A stretch of DNA of 64,000 bases, from contig WRHY01000002.1 of NCBI GenBank assembly GCA_009783025.1, positions 62,001 through 126,000 on the forward strand, written 5' to 3'. Both the position numbers and the translations under genes were made by a program. The notes beneath the pieces are model-generated. The model saw nothing but the letters and a program-made list of their open reading frames with translations, was not told the origin of the DNA and made no database searches. Below are positions 54,333-62,776 of the stretch, one piece after another. This DNA is from Desulfovibrionaceae bacterium. GTDB taxonomy: Bacteria > Desulfobacterota > Desulfovibrionia > Desulfovibrionales > Desulfovibrionaceae. Numbering within the stretch: position 1 is the first letter of the stretch; each line of letters opens with the position of its first letter.

Positions 54333-55595
54333 ATGTCCACTCCCTCCTTTTCGCCCGAGCCCGTCCGGTCCTGGTCCGGCATGTGGGTAAGCGTCGCTCT
54401 GGCGAGCATTATTTTGATGGTCGCCTACGGGGTGCGCCTTACTGTCGGGCTGTTCGTACATCCGCTCATGCAGGACAAGGGGCTGAGCATCGGCGAAATC
54501 AGCATTGCTCTGGCCATAGGGCAGATCTCCTGGGGTCTGTTCCAGCCGATTTTCGGAGCCTGGGTGGATAAAGGGCATGCCTTTGCCGCCCTGTTTGTCG
54601 GAGCTTTGTGCCTTATTGGCGGGCAGCTTCTGACCATGGTTTCAGACAACGTCTGGATACTGATACTGGCTCAGGGGCTTTTCTCTCCGGCCGGCATCGC
54701 GGCCGGGAGTTTTGCCATTCTGATCGGCATTGTCGGAGCCCGGCTGGCGCCGGACAAGCGTTCCGTGGCCAGCGGAATCATCAATTCCGGCGGTTCCGTG
54801 GGGCAGTTCGTGTTTGCGCCCGTTGTGCAGTTTTTCATTCATTTGCGTGGTTACTACGCTGCCCTGTTGGTGCTGGCCGGAATAGCCCTGGCCGCCATTC
54901 TGCCCGCCTGGGCACTGTGTAAAAGAAACCCGCCCATAGCTCGCGCTGATAGGATTGAGGCCTGGAGGCCTGAAACCGAACTGTCCAGGGAGAGTTTACG
55001 GGATCAACTACGGGTAGCCATGCGGGATCCGAGTTTTCTGCTGCTGAACGCGGGATTTTTCACCTGTGGTTTTCATGTGGCTTTTCTGGTCACGCACCTG
55101 CCCGGCGAGGTTATTGCTTGCGGGCACGCGGCAACGGTGTCCGCAGCCACCATTTCCCTGATCGGCCTGTGCAATATTGCGGGCAGCATCGGCGCGGGGG
55201 TTCTCGGCAAGTACTATCGGATGAAATACGTGCTCGCGGCCACCTATGCGGCGCGGGCCGTGGTCATTGCTCTGTTCATGTTTTCCAGCAAATCGGTAAT
55301 GGCCTTTTATCTTTTCGCGGCCGCGACCGGGTTTACCTGGCTGGCTACCGTGCCCCCGACAGCGGGCATCGTGGGCAAGCTGTTCGGCCAACGCTATGTG
55401 GCCACCTTGTTCGGGCTGACCTTTTTTACGCATCAAATCGGCGGCTTTTTCGGCGCCTGGCTCGGCGGCGTGGCCATGGAAACAGCCGGAAACCTCATCT
55501 GGGTCTGGTGGGTGGACGTTGCCCTGGCCCTGATGGCGGCTGCCGTGAACCTCCCGATCAAGGAGCAGGCGCCGCAACCTCTTGCCGCGAGATAG
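54333..55595 (+). CDS. MFS transporter (OFA/MCT-like)
   Basis: A 420-residue 12-helix carrier. The loop motifs FGAWVDKGHAFAALF (between helices 2 and 3) and the second-half counterpart LGKYYRMKYVLAATY, and the region INSGGSVGQFVFAPVVQF, place it among MFS monocarboxylate/oxalate-formate type carriers. It is downstream of the TRAP genes and ends in a terminator. It may export the product of the GRE pathway; no substrate can be given. Confidence 0.8.
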   Translation: MSTPSFSPEPVRSWSGMWVSVALASIILMVAYGVRLTVGLFVHPLMQDKGLSIGEISIALAIGQISWGLFQPIFGAWVDKGHAFAALFVGALCLIGGQLLTMVSDNVWILILAQGLFSPAGIAAGSFAILIGIVGARLAPDKRSVASGIINSGGSVGQFVFAPVVQFFIHLRGYYAALLVLAGIALAAILPAWALCKRNPPIARADRIEAWRPETELSRESLRDQLRVAMRDPSFLLLNAGFFTCGFHVAFLVTHLPGEVIACGHAATVSAATISLIGLCNIAGSIGAGVLGKYYRMKYVLAATYAARAVVIALFMFSSKSVMAFYLFAAATGFTWLATVPPTAGIVGKLFGQRYVATLFGLTFFTHQIGGFFGAWLGGVAMETAGNLIWVWWVDVALALMAAAVNLPIKEQAPQPLAAR

Positions 55596-55612
55596 GCATC
55601 TTAAAAGCCTCA

Positions 55613-55657
55613 AACCGGCGCCGTCCCTGTTCGTAGCGAACAGGGACGGCGCCGGTT
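55613..55657 (+). terminator. Terminator after the MFS gene
   Basis: A 21-bp stem (arm AACCGGCGCCGTCCCTGTTCG) with a 3-base loop followed by TTTTC. It ends the activase-TRAP-MFS operon. The next 130 bases before the chemoreceptor gene are AT-rich without other features. Confidence 0.85.
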
Positions 55658-55787
55658 TTCACTGTTTTAGTTCTTCAATAGAGTATAACGTCATACTTTA
55701 TGATAGTAATCATTTTCTATTGAAAGTTTTTAAAAGACAGGTATTAATATTATTAAGAGATACTTAATTTAACGAAGTGAGGGCCTC

Positions 55788-57815
55788 ATGCGCTTATCCA
55801 TTACCTCCAAAATTGTCGTGATTACCGTTATCGGGATTGTTGTTGCTTCCATCTCCGTCATGGCCGCAACGACCGTGCTGATGCGCCAGACCTCGGAGGC
55901 TCAGCTCGATGCCTCGGTACGCCAGTTGAGAAGCGTGGTGGAGGCATACTATCAGCTTATCGAAAGTGGTTTCAGTGATAACATCCGGCACGTGTCCGCG
56001 CTCCCTGAATTGATTGAGGCGATGGGTTCCGGGAAATATGACGATCTTGCGCAGTTCAGTACGGATATTATGCATGAGACCAGATCGGACGTGTGCACCA
56101 TTACCGATGCACAGGGCATCGTGGTTGCGCGGGGACATTCGGACAAAAAGGGAGATTCTCTCGCGGGACAGTATATGGTGCGCAAGGCCATGCAGGGAGA
56201 ATCCACATCCGGTATCGTGACCTCCACGGTTGTTCCGTTCTCTGTCCGGGCCACAGCCCCCATTCTCAAGGACGGCAAGGTCATCGGCACCATCGGCCTT
56301 GGCGTGTCCATTGTTACCGAGGACTTTGTGGACAGGCTGAAGCGGCTCTCCGGAATGGACGTGACCTTTTTCCAGGACGATACCCGGGTTATGAGCACTC
56401 TCACCCAGGGGGGCAAGCGCGTAATAGGCACCAAGCTCAACCATCCCGAGATAGAGGAGGCGGTTCTCAAACGCGGGCAGATGGTTTTCCGCGATATATC
56501 CCTTTTCGGTGTTCCCTATAAAACCGTCTACTGGCCGGTTATTGACGTTGAGAAGCAAATCGTCGGCATGTGGTTCGTGGGCAAACCTATTCAGGATTAC
56601 GTCGATGGACAGCGGCAGGCCCTGTTTTGGGGGCTGGCGGGAATGCTGGGCATCACGCTCCTTCTGGCCGGCTTCAGCGTCTTTCTCGGCAGGCGGCTGG
56701 CCCGTCCCATAAAAGAGGTGACGGCCTTTTCCCAGGTTGTTGCCGGAGGCGACCTGAGTGCCCAGCTCCAGGTGCACAGCACTGACGAAGTAGGCGTTCT
56801 GGCCGGAGCTCTGGAAAGTATGGTGGACAACCTGAAGGCCCGCATTGCCGAGGCCGATCAAAAGAGCCAGGAGGCGGCTGAGCATAGCGCAAAAGCGCTC
56901 GCGGCCATGCAGGAGTCGGATGTGGCCAAGGAAAAAGCCGAAGAAGGGAGAAAGGCCCTTCTGGAGGCGGCGCAGAGCGTGGAGCAGGTAGTGGGCCGCC
57001 TGTCCGAGGCCATGGACGAACTGTCAGCCCAAGTTGAGCAAGCCGGTCACGGCGCGGAGTCGCAACGGCAGGCTGTGGCTTCCGCGGCGACCGCAATGGA
57101 AGAAATGAACGCCACGGTGCTGGAAGTCGCCCGCAACGCGGCTGTCGCCTCTGAAGGTTCGAACGGAGCCAGCCAAAAGGCTACCGAGGGAGCGGGTATT
57201 GTCACTGAGTCCATAACCGCCTTGGACCGGCTGCAGAAAAGCGCGGAAAGCACGACCAGGGAGTCTGTTGATTTGGGTAAACAGGCCGAAGCCATTGGTG
57301 CGATTATGTCCGTGATCAACGATATTGCGGATCAGACCAATCTGCTTGCGCTTAACGCCGCCATTGAAGCGGCCCGCGCGGGAGAAGCCGGACGCGGGTT
57401 TGCCGTTGTGGCTGACGAAGTGCGTAAGCTTGCGGAAAAGACCATGCAGGCCACCAAAGAGGTCGGCTCGGCCATCAGCGGCATTCAGCAGGGAACGCAG
57501 CGCAGTATTGACGCCCAGGCTGAGGCCGCGCGCAATGTGCAGGACGCGCAAAAGCTGGCCGCCGCATCCGGCACATCCCTGGAAGCGATAGTGACAGACG
57601 CGCGTGCTGTTGCCGGGCAGATCCAGGCCATTGCGGCTGCCGCTGAGCAGCAATCCGCCTCCAGCGGGGAGATTACCCGGACTCTGGAGCAGATTAATGA
57701 AATGGCGGGAGAAAATGCCGCGGCAATGGCCCAGTCCACTCAGGCTGTCACGGAACTGACCAAACAAACGTATGAACTGCAAGGTCTGGTGCAGCGTCTG
57801 CGCGAGAACGGGTAG
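55788..57815 (+). CDS. Methyl-accepting chemotaxis protein with Cache sensor
   Basis: A 675-residue chemoreceptor. Transmembrane helix 1 (about residues 8-32), periplasmic Cache-type sensor (about 35-275), helix 2 (about 282-303), HAMP (about 303-357, [24 protein letters not shown]), long coiled coil and the signalling hairpin tip [41 protein letters not shown]. No C-terminal pentapeptide for CheR/CheB. It lies between the MFS carrier and the GRE operon, so it may direct cells to the same substrate. It has its own promoter region. Confidence 0.9.
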   Translation: MRLSITSKIVVITVIGIVVASISVMAATTVLMRQTSEAQLDASVRQLRSVVEAYYQLIESGFSDNIRHVSALPELIEAMGSGKYDDLAQFSTDIMHETRSDVCTITDAQGIVVARGHSDKKGDSLAGQYMVRKAMQGESTSGIVTSTVVPFSVRATAPILKDGKVIGTIGLGVSIVTEDFVDRLKRLSGMDVTFFQDDTRVMSTLTQGGKRVIGTKLNHPEIEEAVLKRGQMVFRDISLFGVPYKTVYWPVIDVEKQIVGMWFVGKPIQDYVDGQRQALFWGLAGMLGITLLLAGFSVFLGRRLARPIKEVTAFSQVVAGGDLSAQLQVHSTDEVGVLAGALESMVDNLKARIAEADQKSQEAAEHSAKALAAMQESDVAKEKAEEGRKALLEAAQSVEQVVGRLSEAMDELSAQVEQAGHGAESQRQAVASAATAMEEMNATVLEVARNAAVASEGSNGASQKATEGAGIVTESITALDRLQKSAESTTRESVDLGKQAEAIGAIMSVINDIADQTNLLALNAAIEAARAGEAGRGFAVVADEVRKLAEKTMQATKEVGSAISGIQQGTQRSIDAQAEAARNVQDAQKLAAASGTSLEAIVTDARAVAGQIQAIAAAAEQQSASSGEITRTLEQINEMAGENAAAMAQSTQAVTELTKQTYELQGLVQRLRENG

Positions 57816-57960
57816 AGTAGGGCCTGTTAAGGCTATGGCCCTTTTGCCCCCTGCCTGCGTCAGGAAAACTTTTTATTCCGGTCGACAATTTTGCAGGATA
57901 GCAAAATTGGGAACCGCCCGCAGGGCGGTAGCCGAAGGCCGAGGCACAGGATGTGCCGAG

Positions 57961-58046
57961 TCAGTACCATAAGAGTACACTCCCTTCGCAAAAAGGGCCG
58001 GGTTCCTTGCTCTTGGAGCAAAAGCCCTTATTTGGAGACAGCCCCT
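57961..58046. repeat. Repeat family R3, copy 2 (partial)
   Basis: Shares with 18950-19041 a run of about 75 similar bases, including AAGAGTACACT, CGCAAAAAGGGCCGGGTTCC and TGCTCTTGGAGCA, and ends CTTATTTGGAGACAGCCCC. The left half (57816-57960) differs and holds GC-rich inverted sequence. Together with the terminator it fills the gap between the chemoreceptor and the TPR gene. Confidence 0.7.
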
Positions 58047-58094
58047 AGCGTAAGGTAAGGCGGACCGGCTCTGAAAACGCTGACCCACTATGTA

Positions 58095-58138
58095 CATAAA
58101 AAATCGCCGCTACGGGATGCATCCCATAGCGGCGATTT
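58095..58138 (-). terminator. Terminator of the GRE operon
   Basis: A 12-bp stem AAATCGCCGCTA/TAGCGGCGATTT with a partly self-paired loop; on the minus strand it is followed by six T residues. It ends the GRE-HesB-HesB-TPR transcript. Confidence 0.85.
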
Positions 58139-58157
58139 GCTGTAAATCGGCATCTTT

Positions 58158-59069
58158 TCACTGTAGCGGCGAGTCTTCGGAGGGCAGGACGCTTTCCGGA
58201 GCCGTGTCCATGCCAAGGGCGCTGAGGAGCTGATGCGCCCTGTGCATCAGTTCATTCGCCTTTTCCGCCGCCCCAAGGGCTTCGTAGGCGACAGCCAGGT
58301 TACGCAGGGTAAAGGCATAGTCCGCATTTTCGCCCACGGCCGTTTTCAGGTGGGCCAGCGCGGATTCATAGGCCCGCACCGCATCCTGAATCCTGCCTAT
58401 TCTGTAGTAGGCCTCGGCCATGCCCGCCAGGGCCGCGGCATATTGCGGTCCGGTGGCTTCCGTGCGCGTGTTCTGAAAAACAGCCATGGCCTTTTCCAGA
58501 ATTGCCACGGCTTCGTCCTGTCTGTTAATCTTCAGCAGTACATGAGCCAGATTGACCATAACCGTGGCCGTGTCCAGGGGCACGCCATCCTGCTTTTCCA
58601 GGATGGTCAGCGCCAGTTCGAGATTTTCCACGGCCTCATCATAGTTGCCTAATTCTTCATAAATGGAGCTGACATTGTTGTACACACCGGCCAACCGGTA
58701 ATCATCCTCGGGCAGGTGATGCCGAAAAACGCCGAGCGCGCCGGTGAAAAACTCCAGGGCCCGGACAGTGTTCCCGGCGGCTCTATGGGCCGTGGCCGCA
58801 TTGAGCAGGGTGGTGCCAAAGGGAACCGTGTTCTCATAGCCGAGGGAGCGCAGGATCGCTATGGCCTGATCCCCGGCTTTGATGGACGCGGCATGATCGC
58901 TGATCTTGCGGTAAAAGCCCATCATTTCATTGAGTATGGTAACGGCGGCGTTAAAGTCCTTTTCCGCGTCGGCCTGGTTCAGGCTGTGCAGGAGATGAGC
59001 AGCGATCAGCTCCCTGTCGCCGCTTTTGTATCCGGCGTCCAGCCCCTGGAAAAACGCGTCTATATCCAT
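58158..59069 (-). CDS. TPR protein of the GRE operon
   Basis: A 303-residue soluble protein built of about six tetratricopeptide repeats (residues about 80-285, for example LAGVYNNVSSIYEELGNYDEAVENLELALTIL and ATVMVNLAHVLLKINRQDEAVAILEKAM). No signal or membrane segment. AAGGA is 7 bases before the ATG, 28 bases after the HesB-like selenoprotein gene. TPR proteins hold partners together; with a GRE and two HesB-like proteins a scaffold or assembly role is possible. I know of no GRE operon described with such a gene. Confidence 0.8.
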   Translation of the reverse strand: MDIDAFFQGLDAGYKSGDRELIAAHLLHSLNQADAEKDFNAAVTILNEMMGFYRKISDHAASIKAGDQAIAILRSLGYENTVPFGTTLLNAATAHRAAGNTVRALEFFTGALGVFRHHLPEDDYRLAGVYNNVSSIYEELGNYDEAVENLELALTILEKQDGVPLDTATVMVNLAHVLLKINRQDEAVAILEKAMAVFQNTRTEATGPQYAAALAGMAEAYYRIGRIQDAVRAYESALAHLKTAVGENADYAFTLRNLAVAYEALGAAEKANELMHRAHQLLSALGMDTAPESVLPSEDSPLQ

Positions 59070-59097
59070 GTGAAGTTCCTTATACTTTACCGGAGCG

Positions 59098-59442
59098 CTA
59101 CCGGATAGAGAAGCGCGTAGCCCTGAGGGGCGCGACTTTCCATTCCTTAGGGGTGACCAGGTATCTTCCGTTCGGGTCTACAGCGATGGCAAATTCGCTT
59201 CCATACTGATCAAAAAGCAGCCTGCCGATAACAAAAGGCAGAGCGTCAGCCTCGCCTTGCATGTCATCGTCTTCCAATTCATCGTCTATGCTCAACCTGA
59301 GCATCACCTCGGTATTCGTGCTTCAGCCGCCGCAGCCGCTCCTGAACTCGCGGATGCGCAGCCGCGCGTCGCTGCTCTCTTCCTTTTCCAGGAGGGCGCG
59401 CAAGCCGTCCGCGGCTTCGGAAGTAAGGGAAATCTTGAGCAT
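59098..59442 (-). CDS. HesB/IscA-like protein, probable selenoprotein (in-frame TGA)
   Basis: The reading frame from ATG 59442 (AGGAG 9 bases before) runs 39 residues to an in-frame TGA (59323-59325) and then continues in the same frame to a TAG at 59098: 114 residues in all. The context is SGCGG-TGA-STNTEV. Both sides align with the neighbouring HesB-like protein (59548-59835): RALLEKEESSDARLRIRE and LRLSIDDELEDDD before and after the TGA. Directly after the TGA a hairpin can form (AGCA 59319-59322 with TGCT 59300-59303, extended by CTG/CAG including the TGA, loop with GAGGT), as expected of a bacterial SECIS. HesB-like selenoproteins are known in deltaproteobacteria. The C-terminal CGCG of IscA is absent. 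Confidence 0.8.
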
Positions 59443-59547
59443 GGCCGGTATCTCCTGTTTAAAGCGCAACAAGCCCGCAGCTTCTGCGGCCACGGGCTTG
59501 CGAATTCGGATATGGCTGAACAAAGCCGTCAGCCACCAGCGCGTGGA

Positions 59548-59835
59548 TCAGCCTGCCGCTTCAACCTCGGGCATGCCGTCTTCACCCAGGGTGATAACAA
59601 AATCCAGTCCGTATTGTTCGACAAGTTCCTCGTTGATCACAAAGGGGATGGAATCTATTTCCGCTACGACATCATCATCTTCGCGCTCGTCATCAATGCT
59701 TGCCCGAAGCACTATTCTGGCCTTGCAGGCCGTACCTACTTTTGTCTCGCGGATGCGCACGGCAGCATCGCCGCCTTCCTCTTTCAGCAGGGCGCGGAAC
59801 TTTTCCGCGACGCCGTTGTTCATTTTGACATTCAT
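59548..59835 (-). CDS. HesB/IscA-like small protein of the GRE operon
   Basis: A 95-residue relative of the HesB/IscA fold: FRALLKEEGGDAAVRIRETKVG, IVLRASIDDEREDDD and FVINEELVEQYGLDFVI correspond to the IscA strands. Only one Cys (in GTACKAR) is present and the C-terminal CGCG cluster motif of IscA is missing. It is the second gene of the operon, 85 bases downstream of the GRE, and precedes its Sec-containing paralogue. Possible roles: cluster carrier, small GRE subunit, or redox partner. Confidence 0.8.
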   Translation of the reverse strand: MNVKMNNGVAEKFRALLKEEGGDAAVRIRETKVGTACKARIVLRASIDDEREDDDVVAEIDSIPFVINEELVEQYGLDFVITLGEDGMPEVEAAG

Positions 59836-59919
59836 TTGTTGCTAACCTCTTTTATCAGTTGGGCCGCCGCCGGCGGATTCCCGCAACAGCGGCGGCCGTA
59901 TTTAATGGTATGGTAAATG

Positions 59920-62373
59920 TTATCTCATCTGTTCGTGCTGGGTGCGCTTGATTATTTCGTTCTGTACGCCCTTGTCAAGCCGCGTGAAGTAGGAACTGAA
60001 ACCGGCCACGCGGACCACAAGTTCCTTGTAGTTCTGCGGGTTCTTCTGAGCATCCTTCAGGACTTCGGTATCCACGCAGTTGAACTGGATGTGGCAGCCG
60101 CCGAGGTCAAAGTAGGTCCTGATCAGAGACCACAGGTTGCGGGCGCCGGACGGGCCTGCCAGGAAGGAAGGCAGGAACTTCACGTTGAAGTGGTTGGCGT
60201 TGTACTTCACGGTATCAACGGCCTTGGCCGCGGACTTCATGAGCGCGGTAACGCCTTCCACGTCCGTGCCGGGCATGGCGGATACGCTGGCATCGGTCAT
60301 GGGTTCGCCTCTGCGGCGTCCGTTGGGCAGAGCGGAGGTCAACGGGGCAAAGTAGTTGTGGAAGGACAGGGAGAAGGCATCCATACGGGCTTCGTAACCG
60401 AGGTAGTCGGTGCCGCTGGCGCGATAGATTGCTTCCAGGTCGCGGTACATGCTTTGTATCACGTTGTCCATGTCGGGGTAGTCGTTGCCGTGCTTGGGCG
60501 CTTCAAAGCACATCTTCTGAATTTCGTCATAGCCTTCGAAGTTGGCGGCCAGAGCTTCCAGAAGTTGCTCCATGGTCAGCTTTTTGGTGTCGTATACCAG
60601 GTGCTTGACAGCATACAGAGAGTTGGCCGCGTCCACGCCGCTGGTGGTGATGCACAGGGACTGGGCGTACTTGGGACCGCCAGCTTCCTCGCACAGGCCC
60701 GTTTCCAGGCAGCCTTCAAGCACAGTGGAGCGGAACACGGTGGGCACGATTTCTTCACGGGTGGCGTTGCCGATGTCGCTGATGCGGCGTTGCAGCTTGA
60801 AGAAGTACTTGCTGTGTTCAAGGAAGGCCGCATAGAACTCTTCCCAGGTCTTGATTTCTTTGGGGTCCTTCACCTTGGGGCCAAGCTGCTTCTTGGTGTT
60901 GGTGTCAAGGCCGTCAAAAAGGGTGAACTCAACGAGCTTGGCCAGGTTGGGCTGGCCTTCAAAGGTTATGTAGGAACCCTGACCCTGCTGGCCGGTGCCC
61001 ACGCAGCCGAACACGACACTGTTTGCGCGGGCCTCTTCGATGGTGATGCCGCGCGAGCCGAAACGGGACAGATGACGCGGAATGACCACGTTGGCGTTCA
61101 TGATTTGGGGCATGCCGCTGCCGCCGCGAATGCACTCCACGGCTTTATCCAGTATGGATTGCTTTGTCTTGGGCGTGACGAACAGCACCAGGGCGGGCTG
61201 GATGTTGTTCATGATGATCTGGGTGTCCATGAGCAGTTCTTCAAGCTCGGTGGAAGCGTCTTCGCCGTCAGCGGTGTAGCCGCCCATGGTGAGGGCCTGG
61301 CCGGTGTGACCGGAGAAGGACAGCGCATAAGAGGTGCCCTGGTACACGGCGACTTCCAGGTGCTTGAGGAACTGGAAGCGGAGCAGGGTAATGACCTGTT
61401 CCTTGGTCAGGGTGCCGTTATCAATGTCCTGGCGGTAGTAAGGATACATGTACTGACCGAAACGGCCCGGAGAGACGCCGCAACCGGTCTGTTCGATCTG
61501 GAAGATCAGGTGGGTGAACCAGAACGCTTGCTGGGCTTCACGGAAGTTGCGGGCCGGATGCTCGGGCACATGGCGGCACACTTCGGCGATTTCCATCAAT
61601 TCGGCCTGCATCTTGGGGCAGCTTTCGGTCTTGGCCGTGGCTTCAGCCAGATCCGCATAGCGGTGGGCATAAGTAATGATGGCCTTCAGGACGATCTGGC
61701 AGGCGCGGTAGAATTCCATCTTGTTGTAGTTGGTGGCCTTTTTGGGCAGAGCTTCAAGACGTTCGGTCACTTCCGCCAGAATGCCGGAAATGCCTTTGGT
61801 GATCACCTTGTTGTAATCGGCGGAGCCGGAACCGGTGCTGTTGTCGTTCACCGGATAAATCCAGCCGGATTTTACGAGCAGTTCAGCGTTTTCGCCGTAA
61901 ATTTCTTTGTAGATGGCGTTGGCGCGGTCATAGGTGGTGTTGCCCTTCCACTGCTTGTACACCTGCTTGAGCAGATCCTGGGTTTCCTGCGGAATGCCCA
62001 CTTCGCCGAGGGAGGATTTCGCGGTTGTTTGCGCGGTCATCTTGACCATGTCAAGTTCGTCTTTGATCCAGTTGACCTGCCACTCGGGATACGCATACAC
62101 GCCCGCGCGGAAGCCGGTAATGGTGCCGACGACAGGGTTGTTGTCAAGGAAGATGTCCTTTTTGGTCAGAACGCGCTCAAGGAGTCTGGCGCGCTTGATA
62201 ACGGCCGATTCACCCCTGTATTCCTCATATATCTCCGTGAGGAACTGCAGACGTTGCGGGTCCATCTTTTGGGGGGAATCCATCAGGAACGCCTTGTGAT
62301 CCTTGATGCGCTGATCGGCATTTTCCCAATTCACGGCGCAAGCGCCGGTAGTTTGCATACTGTCCTTTAACAT
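59920..62373 (-). CDS. Glycyl radical enzyme of unknown substrate
   Basis: An 817-residue GRE. The radical Gly is residue 791 in VRVAGFSSYF, and the thiyl Cys is residue 457 in VVFGCVGTGQ. Two residues after the Cys is Gly459, where CutC, glycerol dehydratase, HypD and (from memory) isethionate lyase have Glu as general base. PFL has CC and benzylsuccinate synthase a different motif. The ends (EVYRGES-like N-terminus, VQNEIIKRTQHEQMR at the C-terminus) are of the general PFL2/GRE eliminase type. RBS GGAG is 7 bases before the ATG, and a sigma-54 promoter and enhancer lie upstream. Followed by two HesB-like genes and a TPR gene. Reaction unknown; another C-S, C-C or C-N cleavage is possible. 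Confidence 0.88.
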   Translation of the reverse strand: MLKDSMQTTGACAVNWENADQRIKDHKAFLMDSPQKMDPQRLQFLTEIYEEYRGESAVIKRARLLERVLTKKDIFLDNNPVVGTITGFRAGVYAYPEWQVNWIKDELDMVKMTAQTTAKSSLGEVGIPQETQDLLKQVYKQWKGNTTYDRANAIYKEIYGENAELLVKSGWIYPVNDNSTGSGSADYNKVITKGISGILAEVTERLEALPKKATNYNKMEFYRACQIVLKAIITYAHRYADLAEATAKTESCPKMQAELMEIAEVCRHVPEHPARNFREAQQAFWFTHLIFQIEQTGCGVSPGRFGQYMYPYYRQDIDNGTLTKEQVITLLRFQFLKHLEVAVYQGTSYALSFSGHTGQALTMGGYTADGEDASTELEELLMDTQIIMNNIQPALVLFVTPKTKQSILDKAVECIRGGSGMPQIMNANVVIPRHLSRFGSRGITIEEARANSVVFGCVGTGQQGQGSYITFEGQPNLAKLVEFTLFDGLDTNTKKQLGPKVKDPKEIKTWEEFYAAFLEHSKYFFKLQRRISDIGNATREEIVPTVFRSTVLEGCLETGLCEEAGGPKYAQSLCITTSGVDAANSLYAVKHLVYDTKKLTMEQLLEALAANFEGYDEIQKMCFEAPKHGNDYPDMDNVIQSMYRDLEAIYRASGTDYLGYEARMDAFSLSFHNYFAPLTSALPNGRRRGEPMTDASVSAMPGTDVEGVTALMKSAAKAVDTVKYNANHFNVKFLPSFLAGPSGARNLWSLIRTYFDLGGCHIQFNCVDTEVLKDAQKNPQNYKELVVRVAGFSSYFTRLDKGVQNEIIKRTQHEQMR

Positions 62374-62442
62374 GGTCAGGCTCCTTTTTTATGAAAAGCT
62401 TTGGGTGAAAAGAAATTGGCAACAGAAATTTACTTTATTAGT

Positions 62443-62458
62443 AGCAAGGCTCGTGCCA
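62443..62458 (-). promoter_or_regulatory. Sigma-54 promoter of the GRE operon
   Basis: On the minus strand TGGCAC-GAGCC-TTGCT: perfect -24 box and near-perfect -12 box, about 70 bases before the GRE start codon. Confidence 0.88.
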
Positions 62459-62618
62459 CAATATACTATTAATAATTACAATATATTATAGATATACAGT
62501 GTGAAAGTGTGCGCTCAGAATCAGAGACGGTGGGGCGGTTATTGAAGGGTTATTCAGGACACAAAAATGTAACGATGTAAAATTATTTATTTTTTGTGAA
62601 TAGTATGCTTTTTTGCCT

Positions 62619-62652
62619 GTACACTGTTTGTACTGAAAATGGTACAATTGTA
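62619..62652. promoter_or_regulatory. Upstream palindromes (sigma-54 activator sites), GRE operon
   Basis: TGTAC-N8-GTACA (62629-62646), the same as at 49664-49681, overlapping GTACA-N5-TGTAC (62619-62633) and TACAATTGTA (62643-62652). They lie about 170 bases upstream of the -24 box, between the divergent GRE and regulator genes, where an enhancer-binding protein would sit. The rest of 62374-62776 is AT-rich and holds no gene. Confidence 0.7.
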
Positions 62653-62776
62653 TCAGGCTGCGTGACACCACGGGGGCCTCTTGACGATGCCCGTTTTCCT
62701 CCCTACTCTAAACGGCACGTTAAGCTTGGGATGCCTGCTTAATGCCGGACCAAACCGCCTGTACCAGGAACATCCG

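Noticed and set aside
59323..59325. TGA in the HesB-like gene as a simple nonsense mutation
   Set aside because: The downstream half is as well conserved as the upstream half, and a SECIS-like hairpin follows; a decayed gene would not be expected to keep both. Kept as the alternative to exclude.
59443..59550. A second possible Sec codon: the TGA ending the first HesB-like gene, after which the frame stays open into the next gene
   Set aside because: The first protein ends at the same place as its paralogue when aligned, and the next gene has its own RBS and ATG.
59917..62370. An 817-codon open frame on the plus strand, exactly opposite the GRE
   Set aside because: It is the antisense shadow of a highly expressed GC-rich gene. 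Its translation is low-complexity, rich in His, Val and Gly, and lacks any RBS or known motif.
59920..62373. GRE as isethionate sulfite-lyase (IslA)
   Set aside because: The taurine genes make it tempting, but the motif is C-V-G instead of C-x-E, the activase is not adjacent, and the accessory genes differ.
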